Source: Lampris incognitus (lineage: Eukaryota > Chordata > Actinopteri > Lampriformes > Lampridae). Taken from it: 64,000 nt of DNA. Shown here piece by piece: positions 12,025-23,659 of the stretch. The notes under the pieces are model-generated. The model did not search any database. It was not told where the DNA came from and saw nothing but the letters and a program-made list of their open reading frames with translations. Position 1 is the first letter of the stretch, and each line of letters begins with the position of its first letter. The position numbers and the translations under genes were made by a program. The DNA lies in contig NC_079223.1 in assembly GCF_029633865.1 (NCBI RefSeq), positions 4,633,521 to 4,697,520 of the forward strand, in the 5' to 3' direction.

Positions 12025-15000
12025 AAATACCTTCGTATGAGTTAGGTGAAATACCTTCATATGAGTTAGGTGAAATACCTTCATATGAGTTAGGTGAAAT
12101 ACCTTCGTATGAGTTAGGTGAAATACCTTCGTATGAGTTAGGTGAAATACCTTCGTATGAGTTAGGTGAAATACCTTCATATGAGTTAGGTGAAATAATT
12201 TCATATGAGTTAGGTGAAATACCTTCATATGAGTTAGGTGAAATACCTACATATGAGTTAGGTGACATACCTACATATGAGTTAGGTGAAACACCTTCAT
12301 ATGAGTTAGGTGAAACACCTTCATATGAGTTAGGTGAAATACCTTCGTATGAGTTAGGTGAAATACCTTCGTATGAGTTAGGTGAAACACCTTCATATGA
12401 GTTAGGTGAAATACCTTCATATGAGTTAGGTGAAATACCTTCGTATGAGTTAGGTGAAATACCTTCGTATGAGTTAGGTGAAACACCTTCGTATGAGTTA
12501 GGTGAAATACCTTCATATGAGTTAGGTGAAACACCTTCATATGAGTTATGTGAAATACCTTCATATGAGTTAGGTGAAATACCTTCATATGAGTTAGGTG
12601 AAATACCTTCGTATGAGTTAGGTGAAATACCTTCGTATGAGTTAGGTGAAATACCTTCGTATGAGTTATGTGAAATACCTTCGTATGAGTTAGGTGAAAT
12701 ACCTTCGTATGAGTTAGGTGAAATACCTCCATATGAGTTAGGTGAAACACCTTCGTGTGAGTTAGGTGAAATACCTTCGTATGAGTTAGGTGAAATAATT
12801 TCATATGAGTTAGGTGAAACACCTTCATATGAGTTAGGTGAAATACCTTCATATGAGTTAGGTGAAATACCTTCATATGAGTTAGGTGAAATACCTACAT
12901 ATGAGTTAGGTGACATACCTACATATGAGTTAGGTGAAACACCTTCATATGAGTTAGGTGAAACACCTTCATATGAGTTAGGTGAAATACCTTCGTATGA
13001 GTTAGGTGAAATACCTTCGTATGAGTTAGGTGAAACACCTTCATATGAGTTAGGTGAAATACCTTCATATGAGTTAGGTGAAATACCTTCATATGAGTTA
13101 GGTGAAATACCTTCATTTGAGTTAGGTGAAATACCTTCGTATGAGTTAGGTGAAACACCTTCGTATGAGTTAGGTGAAACACCTTCGTATGAGTTAGGTG
13201 AAATACCTTCGTATGAGTTAGGTGAAACACCTTCGTATGAGTTAGGTGAAACACCTTCGTATGAGTTAGGTGAAACACCTTCGTATGAGTTAGGTGAAAC
13301 ACCTTCGTATGAGTTAGGTGAAATACCTTCATATGAGTTAGGTGAAACACCTTCATATGAGTTATGTGAAATACCTTCATATGAGTTAGGTGAAATACCT
13401 TCATATGAGTTAGGTGAAACACCTTCATATGAGTTATGTGAAATACCTTCATATGAGTTAGGTGAAATACCTTCATATGAGTTAGGTGAAATACCTTCGT
13501 ATGAGTTAGGTGAAATACCTTCGTATGAGTTAGGTGAAATACCTTTGTATGAGTTATGTGAAATACCTTCATATCAGTTAGGTGAAATACCTTCGTATGA
13601 GTTAGGTGAAATACCTTCGTATGAGTTAGGTGAAATACCTCCGTATGAGTTAGGTGAAATACCTTCGTATGAGTTAGGTGAAACACCTTCGTATGAGTTA
13701 GGTGAAACACCTTCATATGAGTTAGGTGAAATACCTTCATATGAGTTAGGTGAAACACCTTCATATGAGTTAGGTGAAATACCTTCGTATGAGTTAGGTG
13801 AAACACCTTCATATGAGTTATGTGAAATACCTTCATATGAGTTAGGTGAAATACCTTCATATGAGTTAGGTGAAATACCTTCGTATGAGTTAGGTGAAAT
13901 ACCTTCGTATGAGTTAGGTGAAATACCTTCGTATGAGTTATGTGAAATACCTTCATATCAGTTAGGTGAAATACCTTCGTATGAGTTAGGTGAAATACCT
14001 TCGTATGAGTTAGGTGAAATACCTCCATATGAGTTAGGTGAAATACCTTCGTGTGAGTTAGGTGAAATACCTTCGTATGAGTTAGGTGAAATACCTTCAT
14101 ATGAGTTAGGTGAAATACCTTCGTATGAGTTAGGTGAAATACCTTCGTGTGAGTTAGGCGAAACACCTTCATATGAGTTAGGCGAAATACCTTCGTATGA
14201 GTTAGGCGAAATACCTTCGTATGAGTTAGGCGAAATACCTTCGTATGAGTTAGGTGAAATACCTTCGTATGAGTTAGGCGAAACACCTTCGTATGAGTTA
14301 GGTGAAATACCTTCATATGAGTTAGGTGAAACACCTTCATATGAGTTAGGTGAAATACCTTCATATGAGTTAGGTGAAACACCTTCATATGAGTTAGGTG
14401 AAATACCTTCGTATGAGTTAGGTGAAATACCTTCATATGAGTTAGGTGAAACACCTTGATATCAGTTAGGTGAAACACCTTCATATGAGTTAGGTTAAAT
14501 ACCTTCGTATGAGTTAGGTGAAATACCTTCATGTGAGTTAGGTGAAACACCTTCGTATGAGTTAGGTTAAATACCTTCGTATGAGTTAGGTGAAATACCT
14601 TCATGTGAGTTAGGTGAAACACCTTCATATGAGTTAGGTGAAATACCTACATATGAGTTGGGTGAAATACCTTCATATGAGTTAGGTGAAATACCTTCAT
14701 ATGAGTTAGGTGAAACACCTTCGTGTGAATTAGGTGAAACACCTTCGTATGAGTTAGGTGAAATACCTTCATATGAGTTAGGTGAAATACCTACATATGA
14801 GTTAGGTGAAATACCTACATATGAGTTAGGTGAAATACTTTCATATGAGTCAGGTGAAACACCTTCATATGAGTTAGGTGAAACACCTTCATATGAGTTA
14901 GGTGAAATACCTACATATGAGTTAGGTTAAATACCTACATATGAGTTAGGTGAAATACCTACATATGAGTTAGGTGAAATACTTTCATATGAGTTAGGTG

Positions 15001-15104
15001 AAACACCTTCATATGAGTTAGGTGAAATACCTTCATATGAATTATGTGAAATATCTTCGTATGAGTTAGGTGAAATACCTTCATATGAGTTAGGTGAAAT
15101 ACCG
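12025..15104. repeat. 24-bp minisatellite, about 128 units (3.1 kb)
   Basis: The unit is GAAATACCTTCGTATGAGTT followed by AGGT, with common variants: ATA or ACA, CGT or CAT, and rarer GACATACCTACAT. Higher-order copying is visible: the GACATACCTACAT block recurs 648 bp apart (27 units, 12241 and 12889), and an ATATCAG variant recurs 384 bp apart (16 units, 13561 and 13945). As the period is divisible by three, several frames on both strands remain open (up to 569 codons on the minus strand, 304 on the plus). None shows coding character. Confidence 0.95.
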
Positions 15105-15315
15105 TGATCCTCCCACGCACTACGTCCCCCTGGTGAAACTCCTCACTGTCAGGTGAAAAGAAGCGGCTGGTGACTCCACATGTATGGGAGGAGGCATGTG
15201 GTAGTCTGCAGCCCTCCCCGGGTCAGCAGAGGAGGTGGGGCAGAGACCGGGACGGCTCAGAAGAGTGGGGTAATTGGCCGGGTACAGTTGGGGAGAAAAA
15301 AAGGAGGGGGGGGAC
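15105..15315 (+). mobile_element. tRNA-derived SINE (family A), 3' half abutting minisatellite
   Basis: It begins at CCGTGATCCTCCCACGC directly after the last 24-bp unit and runs to the usual GGGGAGAAAAA tail. The junction GAAATACCGTGATCC resembles the SINE's own GGAATAGCGTGATCC. Confidence 0.85.
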
Positions 15316-15319
15316 AAAA

Positions 15320-16090
15320 CAAAACGCTGCAGACATTACTGGCTGTCTTTTAACACCCACACACTGTATTTTAATTTCTCCTCTAGGCTGATGAAGTGAA
15401 AGCAGTTAAGTGGGCATAAATAACTGCACCTATGGGCTTAATTGCTTCTTCATTCATGTTGTCAGGTGGTGAGATGTCCACGTACCTCAGATACTCTGTG
15501 TGCTAACCACAAAATGTATTTATTTTTAACTAATGAATAGAGTACAAGATATCTTAATATCCTCTAATTCCCCGGTGGCGTTTTACAATACGCCCTCTGA
15601 AGACGTAGTGCGAGACTAGTTTTTTTTTTTAAATGCGTGTGTTTTCCTCAAAGATATACTTTCAACAGTTTCATCTCGATCCAGATCTGAAGTCGCTCAG
15701 TGGTTTTAATTTCGTGGGTCTTAATGTTGGGCGGAAGGATGCTCTTTCATATCTTGTAATTTCCCATATGGCTTGTTTCCCCCCCACTCCGCCCCCACGT
15801 CTTGGATCCATCCTGTTGCTAATAAAGGTTAAGGCTCCCCAACACAGTTCTGGATGATGGTCACGTGATTCAAGATGTGCCTGAGAAGCAGCCAGTCTTG
15901 CTGCAGACACACGTAGCATGGTATGACTGTCTGCGGGTAGGACTGACAATACTACACAACCAACTTACACAACGCAAAGGACCCAATACTTGGCATAATA
16001 CTGCAGTCATTAGTTATCGCTACACAGATCCTCCGTGCACGCCTGTAGCAGCTTCTCAGTAATGTGAAGACCACTGCTGAGCTAGCAGCT
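15320..16090. other. Unrecognised intronic sequence
   Basis: Single-copy-looking. The segment around 15390-15470 is AT-rich with homeodomain-like ATTA cores. No exon seen. Confidence 0.4.
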
Positions 16091-16107
16091 GGCTGTAATT
16101 AGGAGTC

Positions 16108-16639
16108 GTCTCGTCTCGTCTTCAGCTGCTTCTCCGGGGTCAGGGGTCGCGGTGGCAGCAAGCTAAGTAGGGCACTCCAGACGCCCCTCTCCCCAGCAAC
16201 ACCCTCCAGCTCCTCCTGGGGGATCCCAAGGTGTTCCCAGGCCAGATTGGACATGTAGTCCCTCCAGCGAGTTCTGGGTCTACCCCGGGGTCTCCTCCCA
16301 GTTGGACGTGCCTGGTAAACCTCCAAAGGAAGGTGCCCAGGAGGCATCCTGATCAGATGCCTGAACCACCTCAACTGGCTCCTTTCGACGTGAAGGAGCA
16401 GCGGCTCTACTCCGAGCTCCCTCCGGATGTCCGAGCTCCTCCTCCTATCTCTAAGGCTGAGCCCAGACACCCTACGGAGGAAACTCATTTCAGCTCCTTG
16501 TATCTGCGATCTCACCCTTTCGGTCACTACCCAGAGCTCATGAGCATGGGGGAGGGTTGGAACCAAGACTGACTGGTACATTGAGAGCTTTGCCGTCCGG
16601 CTCAGCTCCCTCTTCACCACAACGGTCCGGTACAACATC
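16108..16639 (-). mobile_element. Rex3/RTE-like LINE, 5'-truncated, with TSD
   Basis: Reading leftwards, it encodes the last part of an RTE-type polyprotein, including WVVTERVR, AEMSFLRRVSGLSLRDR, LRWFRHLIRMPPGHLPLEV and GRRPRGRPRTRWRDYMSNLA. It ends with a (GACGA)n tail. The flanking duplications TGTAATTAGGAGTC (16094-16107) and TGTAATTTGAAGTC (16640-16653) match at 12 of 14 bases. There is no reverse transcriptase domain, so it is dead on arrival. Confidence 0.85.
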
Positions 16640-17014
16640 TGTAATTTGAAGTCGAAAACCCGAAATCCTTGGTTGATCAAGCCACATCTCACTTCATATC
16701 TCATAACTCGTTTTTCATAAACGTCCCTTCATCTCAAACTCTTGTAAACCAGACTTTGCTAACAGGATTGTGTAAAACCAAATGGAAGCAAATCTTTGGT
16801 TAAGGGCGTTAATAGCAATGACAAAAATCTGCAGTAAATATTACAAAGAGTTTTCTTTGCCTTTCCAAACCAAGGAAGAACATATTCCTGAGAGAAGAAG
16901 TGACGTCCGGTCTGTGGATGTTAGAGGAGCAGTGAGACACGCGTGTGCGTAGCGTTTTTAAAACCTACTTCTGCTTTACTTTACAAATATGGTTTAATGT
17001 CTGCTTTTCTTTCT

Positions 17015-17395
17015 GCCCCCCCCTCCTCCTTTTCTCCCTAATTTTACTTATTTTCTGAGATGCCCCGGTCTCTGCTCCACCCCCTCTGCTGACCCGGGGA
17101 GGGCTGCAGACTACCACATGCCTCCTCCCATACTTATGGAGTCGCCAGCCGCTTCTTTTCACCTGACAGTCAGGAGTTTCACCAGGGGGAACAGGTGCCC
17201 TGACTGACCAGAGGAGGCGCTACTGCACTACTGCAGCGACCAGGACACATACCCACATCTGGCCTCCCGCCAGCAGACACGGCCCATTATGTCTGTACGG
17301 ACGGCTGACTCAGCCGGAGGTCACACGGGGATTGGAGCCGGTGATCTCCGTGTCGGCAGGCAGCGGACTAGACCGCCATGCCACCCGGACACCCC
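17015..17395 (-). mobile_element. tRNA-derived SINE (family A) with internal deletion
   Basis: Reverse-oriented copy about 270 bp from exon 2. It lacks about 60 bp in the middle (jump at CACCAGGGGGAACAGG). Confidence 0.8.
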
Positions 17396-17540
17396 TTCAC
17401 CATCCCACTTCTGACACCACAGTAGCAAATTCAGGGGGCAAACCCGGGCAAACCCGGGTCGCCCGCACCACGGGCGACTGCGCTAACCAGTTGACTAAAG
17501 GTTCCGACCCGTTAGCCAAGGGTAGCGAGTCCACATGTCC
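17396..17540. repeat. Low-copy repeat also present at 60350-60440
   Basis: GGTTCCGACCCGTTAGCC preceded by GCGCTAACCAGTTGACTAAA is shared, with differences, with the segment at 60350-60440. A CCCGGG-rich doublet precedes it. I cannot assign a family. Confidence 0.5.
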
Positions 17541-17661
17541 ACGGTCGTTTCAGTACGTTTCATCTTTCTGTCAGTGCCTTTGCAAGACCACCAACAAAGC
17601 TCGCTAAACGTGTGTGGTACCGTCGATGAAGGCAGGTAACACGGAGCGGCGCGGGCCTTAC

Positions 17662-17789
17662 CTTTGGGTACTGCTGGACCGGGATGAGAACTCGTTCAGA
17701 GAGCTTTATATTCTTGTTACTGATGATGTCCAGGTATTTCTTTATGTCACCATCTTTCCTCAATTCGTCACCCTCGTACTTTTCGATTT
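17662..17789 (-). CDS. khdrbs2: khdrbs2-like STAR RNA-binding protein, coding exon 2
   Basis: This exon is 128 bp, from acceptor TTGCAG/AAATCG with a pyrimidine tract upstream to donor CCAAAG/GTAAGG. It encodes EIEKYEGDELRKDGDIKKYL followed by DIISNKNIKLSERVLIPVQQ and YPK. The ISNKNIKLSERVLIPV block is the KHDRBS2 version of the region just before the KH domain; as I recall the family, Sam68 has SHKNMKLKERVLIPV and KHDRBS3 has INKNMKLGQKVLIPV. Exons 1 and 2 together give 73 codons with no remainder, the same length as the matching human segment. The next exon should begin the KH domain, but no such sequence is recognisable to the left, so intron 2 exceeds 17.6 kb and leaves the window. Only Arg/Lys and Ile/Val type differences from mammals are seen, so this exon looks under constraint. 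Confidence 0.92.
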
Positions 17790-17794
17790 CTGCA

Positions 17795-18890
17795 AGGAAG
17801 AAGAATGAAAGGAATAAGAAACAGCGATAAGGAGATGATGAACAGAAACTTAAGTTGACATGAAGAAAAACAACAACTCGGCAAATGTGAGATCAACATC
17901 GGGTTGCCAGGCTTAGTGAGGTCTCTTGGCCTTACGACACGCAGACTCGCTGCACTCGCAGCCTGGAACGGTGACATTTCCTCTTTAATGAATTTTAGAA
18001 TACCTGTGAGAACTGAGCGGAGGGGAAGAGCCTACGACACCGAGGAGCCCAGAAGCGACGCTGTGACCTGGGCCGTCCCCACCTTTTGGCAGAGTAAAGG
18101 TTTGTGGATCTGCAGAATGCTTGCAGAACAAAACAATGTGCTTGTCTGAATGGTGTCTTCCTTTGAGTCCTAGTAACCCAATCCCCAGAAGAGCCTGGAC
18201 AAAACATGGCTGCCAGTCCATGACATCTCAAAACCTAGCTTGCATTAATGAAACTGGTATTTACATCCCCTTAATTCCTTGTTTTCCCTTGCATCTGCAA
18301 AAGGTACACAGCACACGTTGGCAGCAGTGACTGTTTCACAGATGGCTCAAACAGTACTGCAGTATTACTCGGCTGATCCGGTTTTAATACTTCCTCTTGT
18401 TTATATGTAATGTTATGTCATTCTTTTTCTGTCTGTTCATGACGCTGCACCATTCGAAGGGACGCGGGTTGCCATATCCTCCCGAGTGAAGTTGTGTGTG
18501 GGTTTTCTTCCGGTACTCAGGTTTCCTCCCGTAGTCCACATGGGTGATAGGCTAGAATAAGGAACAGCCCTGTGCAATCAGCCCTTAATTGGATTGCGTG
18601 ATCAAGGTTCAAATTACAGGGGTCTAGGGGGGATTAGATCCCCAACATCCAGCAATGGGTCCCCTTGACTTGACCTGGTTGCATGGGGGGGGGGCTGGGC
18701 TGCCCGGCTGGCTGGCTGGCTGGCTGGCTGGCTGGGCTGCCCGGCTGGCTGGCTGGCTGGCTGGCTGGGCTGCCCACCCAGTATCATTGTATAGTGGAAA
18801 GGCACTTAGGCACTTCTGATTAAGTGACTATTCTGTTGGGTTCTCTGTTTGTGCTGTTGAAAAAGCCCATGTTGTTGATGCTAATGACAC
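17795..18890. other. Intron 1 sequence next to exon 2
   Basis: This is mostly unrecognised. A decayed V-SINE central domain (GGGTTTTCTTCCGGTACTCA near 18499) lies at 18480-18560, and a (GGCT)n run at 18703-18772. Confidence 0.5.
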
Positions 18891-18897
18891 AACTACC

Positions 18898-19017
18898 AAA
18901 TGTACATACGTATGTACATATGGTATCATATGTACATATGATGTATGTACGTATGTACATATGATACCGTATGTACATATGATGTATGTACATATGTACA
19001 TATGGTATCATGTACAT
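18898..19017. repeat. Palindromic TACATATG/TACGTATG array
   Basis: About 120 bp built from TGTACATATG, ATGTATGTACGTATGTACAT and GGTATCATATG words that are each other's reverse complements. It can fold into long hairpins on either strand. Confidence 0.85.
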
Positions 19018-19146
19018 TCAGCAAAGAACACGTCGGTGTCGCAGGTGGTGACTTTTTGCATAGGCTCTGTAAATGGTCTCAGTTTGCTTTGGCCTCTGTT
19101 GTTTGAAGACATGATACTTCATTTGTGGAACATGTTTATGGTCTGA

Positions 19147-19590
19147 GTCCGGGTGGCGTAGCGGTCTATTCTGTCGCCTACCAACACGGGGATCGCTGGT
19201 TCGAATCCCCGTGTTGCCTCCGGCTTGGTTAGATGTCCCTACAGACACAATAGGCCGTGTCTGCGGGTGGGAAGCCGGATGTGGGTATGTGTCCTGGTCG
19301 CTGCACTAGCGCCTCCTCTGGTCAGTCGGGGTGCCTGCACAGAGGGGAGGGGGAACTGGGGGGAATAGCGTGATCCTCCCATTTGCTACATCCCCCTGGT
19401 GAAACTCCTCACTGTCAGGTGAAAAGAAGCGGCTGGCGACTCCACATGTATGGGAGGAGGCATGTGGTAGTCTGCAGCCCTCCCCGGATCAGCAGAGGGG
19501 GGGGGGGGGAGCAGAGACCAGGACGGCTCAAAAGAGTGGGATAATTGGCCGGGTACAATTAGGGAGAAAAATGGGGGGGGGGGGGAGCCA
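19147..19590 (+). mobile_element. tRNA-derived SINE (family A), full length
   Basis: Complete head (B box GGTTCGAATCC near 19199), body and G-rich tail. Confidence 0.85.
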
Positions 19591-19599
19591 CACAAAAAA

Positions 19600-20730
19600 A
19601 TAAGAACCAACTACTATATAATTCATATCTAGGCTTTATTATAAATACACTTCGGTTTACTCTATAAATCTCCAGCGCCATTAAGAATGAATCACGGTGT
19701 TCTTACAAGCGTTTTAACTACTTTATACTCGACCTAATTTAAACCTCGATTTTTGAGCTCCCCTCGAACCAGTCAGTGCGTCTCTTTCAGTCAGCTTGTC
19801 TTGATTTTCCGGGAGTTGGAATGTCCTCCAGCAGGCAGCGGCATGGATTACGGGAAGGCCAAGTCTTAGAGGTGGTTGTTTTGGATGCTGAAGCCGCCGG
19901 GCACACGGGGCCAGCGTCCTGCTGTTAGAAACGGCACCGGTGCCAGTATGGCCGGCTATCCCTTTAGAGGGCCACCCGCGGTCTTTAGCAGCACAACCCT
20001 TAAGTGGCACCGCCACCGACACCAGAACTGGTGGCGACGACATCACAAGAAGCCGAGGCGTTAGCTTAAGGCAGGGCAACTGCGGCTCGTTCCTCTAATG
20101 AGGCGCCGTGATCCGCTACGGCCAGGCTCTGTTATGACAGGGGAGAAGACGAGCGCTCATAGACTTCCTGAATTTATGGCAAAAAGGGAGTTAAGAGATA
20201 AGGACGGGTTGAAACACTCAGCCACTAACAATGCATGTCGTGGAGGAGCTGCTCGCCTGCCTACCAACCCTGGCACGCCGGTACCGGATGCAGAGGACTG
20301 TGACAGGCTTGATATATACTGTCATAGTCACATTTTTGCAGAAAGTAATATTAGTTCATGATATTATAGCTCATCACTTCTGCTTCCTTTTTTGTGTTAA
20401 GCTGTCTGTGAGACTGAAAGCTCATGTAAATTAGGAAGTACCAGGAGGTACATGGTCAAAATGTCATTGGGAATACATCAGTCCAACCCCTGGCCTGTGT
20501 ACCGGCTGATGGTGTCCTGTAGAATATACTTCAGAATGCTTCTGTTGCTGTAAAAGACACCTAATGGTACAGCGCTCTCCTTCATCTAAGATGGGTGTAG
20601 GAGGTTATTATCTTTCCTGCATATAAATCGCATAGACCCCCCAGACAATCTAATAAGGCCTGCTTGCCTTTCCAATGACTGTGAGCATGTTTTTTTTAGG
20701 TGTTATATTCGAATATTATTTATATATATA
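19600..20730. other. Unrecognised intronic sequence
   Basis: No element or exon could be named. A short (TA)n lies at 20719-20734. Confidence 0.45.
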
Positions 20731-20734
20731 TATA

Positions 20735-21315
20735 CTAGAAGAACCCCCCCCCCCCGCTACAATGTAGCGGTTTGGTTATCCACCCGTCTAAATCTCCCTC
20801 CTCTTCATCCTGCCAGCTAACCGCCTTCCCCCTGCCCCTAACCCCCCCCCCCCACTCCAACTCCCCCCCAAATGCTCAGAATCATCTGAAATGCCGAGAA
20901 AAGTGGTTTTTAGCCATTTTTAGAAAATGCATATTTTGCATAATTATGCATAATTATGCATTATTATATTTTAATTTTCTGCTATTTTTATGTTCCTCTC
21001 TGGAACAATACCTACCACCTCCAAAAAAATTAGGATCATAAGTGCACTTTTGCAAAAATGCACTTATTTTGCAGTCCCAGAAATTTTTTTTTATATAGGT
21101 GAAAAAATCAAAGATGCTCAGAATCATCTGAAATGCCGAGAAACGTGGTTTTTAGCCATTCTTATAAAAATGCATATTTTGCATATTTATGCATAATTAT
21201 GCATAATTTTACTTTTCTGGGATTTTTCCCTTACTCTCTGAGACAATACCTACCACCTCCAAAAACAATTAGGATCGTAAGTGCTTTAGTTTTCGGTCCC
21301 GCTGTCTACACTAAC
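20735..21315 (-). mobile_element. Helitron-like non-autonomous element, copy 1
   Basis: Read on the minus strand, it ends with hairpin CCGCTAC-ATT-GTAGCGG (20754-20770), a short spacer and CTAG (20735-20738) next to T. This is the layout of a Helitron 3' end. The body is AT-rich, contains ATGCATAATTATGCATAA words, and carries a duplicated segment (GATGATTCTGAGC near 20880 and 21120, 241 bp apart). A second copy in opposite orientation is at about 59045-59601. It has no coding capacity. Confidence 0.6.
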
Positions 21316-21385
21316 TAACACACACACACACATTAACACCACACACACACACACACATTGTGAAAATATATGAGTAGATATATAC

Positions 21386-21735
21386 AGACACAATTATCCG
21401 TGTCTGTGGGTGAGAAGCCGGATGTGGGTATGTGTCCTGGTCCCTGCACTAGCGCCTCCTCTGGTTGGTCGGGGTGCCTGTTTGGGGGGTAGGGGGAACT
21501 GGGGGGAACAGCGTGGTCCTCCCACGCGCTACGTCCCCCTGGTGAAACTCCTCACTGTCAGGTGAAAAGAAGTGGCTGGCGACTCCACATGTATGGGAGG
21601 AGGCATGTGGTAGTCTGCAGCCCCCCCCCCCCCCCCCCAGATCAGCAGAGGGGGTGGAGCAGAGACCGGGACGGCTCAGAAGAGTGGGGTAATTGGCCAG
21701 ATACAACTGGGGGAGAAAAAGGAGGGGGGGGGGTA
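21386..21735 (+). mobile_element. tRNA-derived SINE (family A), 5'-truncated
   Basis: It begins in the body at GACACAATTATCCGTGTCTG and lacks the tRNA-like head. The tail is GGAGAAAAAGGAGG plus a run of G. A poly-C run expands its centre at 21621-21638. Confidence 0.8.
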
Positions 21736-21739
21736 AATA

Positions 21740-23238
21740 AGTGATTTCATCTATACCAGTGTTCGTCTTTACGTGACTTTGTTTCGCGCCTCATACAGAT
21801 CCACTGATGCCCATAAGAACACAGCTATAACCTACTTCTATAGGTTCTGTTTGTGTCCTGTTTTAGCACATTGAAATGAATTATCCAGCAGGTGGCAGCA
21901 TACTGAAGACGTAGGCTAGGTAACAGCGTGGGATCATGGGTAGACGTATAGCCTGTGTGTGCAGCTTTGTATTTGCGAAACACATTTTTCATAATGCTTC
22001 TGTATGATCGCATACGTACATGCACACATAAGATGGGTTCCACTCCCAGCCTTACACACTCACAAACAAGTATTATATATTCTAATAATGCACAGGAATT
22101 ATTAATGGAGAATAAAAAGAGATGTAGGGATGGAAAGCATGGTACTATATATTTTTTAAACATACACAAAGAAGGTAAATATCTTGAGAGTGATGATAAA
22201 AAACACCCGAGTTATATCTGCAGTCTCTGTGGCTCTTTGACGGATGGTCTTACTCATAAGCGGCTCTCCTAAGGAAACCAGTGAGTACCACTGGATATCA
22301 TCGCTGAAGCCTCGGCCACATTGTGTCCAAGTGTCCGACATGTTATGATCACATAAAGTGAGAGGTGTTTTGCCTTAAATATTAATTCTACCAGTAAATC
22401 TGTGTGTGTGTGTGTGTGTCTTAATGTTGCTCCTGCAGGCGTTTGGCTCGTAGGTGCTGAAACCCTGGTAGCAAATCAGCAAGGCACGACGTAATGCCTC
22501 AGTAAACTAACATTTCCACCGGGCCTTTGGCCTTCCAAGGGGTTGCTCCATAACAGAGCTCAGACACGGCGTCTGTTAGACCCCCGCTGCACGGCACCCT
22601 GCAGCGGCTCCCATAGCAGAGTGATGGGCGTGTCCTGGTAGAGGTAGCTTACCTTCCCCAACAGCCCTGAATAGGAAGGGTCGGGGTTGGAGGGGTGACT
22701 TGAGCTGTCTTTAAGGGGGACGGTTCATGTTCTGACCCTTAATACCCCACATAAACGGCTACTACAAAAGTGACCCCCTGTGTCACGTGCGTCCTGTGAT
22801 TGCACAGACTAGAACGACCTGCTGTTGAAGGGATACTGTGTGTCAGGTCTGATGATACGCGATACATTTGATCCACAAGTGTTAAAATTGGAAACCCAAC
22901 TTGCGGCTCCCGTGCAGCCTTTGTATGCTTCTTGGCCGCTGAGCAAGACCGCCAAGCCTTGGCCCTCGCTGTTGTCACAGGATGACGGATGAGCTCGTCC
23001 TAAAGGTTGACTTTTGGGCTGCCATTTGGTGCATGACTTAGTGCATATCGGTCTGAAGAGCAGACCGTTCAGTGCGTTTATCAGGTCCATTAAGGTCGTT
23101 GATTAAATATTTATTAACGATGAGCGTACATCGTTTGGAGATACTCCAACATGTTTGTGCCAGTCCTGAATCACGATCAGACTTCTTTCAACTGTGCTTA
23201 GTCTTTGTGGGTTTTTTTATACTTTATATGACATTCTG
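21740..23238. other. Unrecognised intronic sequence
   Basis: No nameable element. A (GT)n occurs at 22401-22419. Confidence 0.45.
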
Positions 23239-23239
23239 C

Positions 23240-23658
23240 CCAGTGACTGTTTACATGATGTTAGAAAAAGTGGATTTATTGTGTTAGCGCGACTACAACT
23301 AGACTTTTAAAATACATGGAAACGTGTTAGTCCGACTGAACTGGTAGTAAATCGACTTTCTCGGAGTGGGACTAACATACCCAGGTGACGCGGTTGGGGA
23401 TGGACGCTTCAGTCGGCCCCGAGCTGGCCTAGGGGTTCTGCACATGATCCATAGTCCCCGTGGCGGCCTTTCCTCCAGTAGCAACCAGCTGAAAGGGGGC
23501 ATATCGCCACCTACTGTACCGGGGTCGGACATACTTCCGTCAATAAATCGATTCTTCCCCGGTTCTTGTCTACTGGGTCAACGACAGTAGTCCAATCACA
23601 TGGCCGAATCGAGCTGCAACCGTAGCTCCACTTAACTGCATGTAAACGCCATGACTGG
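23240..23658. mobile_element. MITE-like element, about 420 bp
   Basis: Ends CCAGTGACTGTTTACATG and CATGTAAACGCCATGACTGG are imperfect inverted repeats. The interior lacks coding sequence and contains paired TCGACTT/AATCGA-type words common in fish MITEs. No clear target duplication was identified. Confidence 0.5.
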
Positions 23659-23659
23659 T

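Larger units (their letters stand above)
1..17661 (-). other. khdrbs2: khdrbs2 intron 2 (partial, runs off left edge)
   Basis: Everything left of exon 2 lies downstream of its donor. I found no exon carrying the KH-domain signature here. The stretches 1-716, 1076-1697, 2133-3181, 3756-4490, 4742-5618 and 7600-8050 contain no gene or element I recognise beyond short simple repeats such as a T run near 5408 and (TCC)n at 6412-6446. Confidence 0.75.

Noticed and set aside
12025..15104. Long open frames with 8-residue repeats (569 codons minus, 304 codons plus)
   Set aside because: The 24-bp period is a multiple of three and the unit has no stop in these frames. Both strands are open and the variants are third-position-blind, so this is a tandem-repeat artefact.
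16231..16572. Plus-strand 113-codon frame (also at 36034 and 47715)
   Set aside because: Antisense of the Rex3-like C-terminus; it recurs wherever that LINE occurs.
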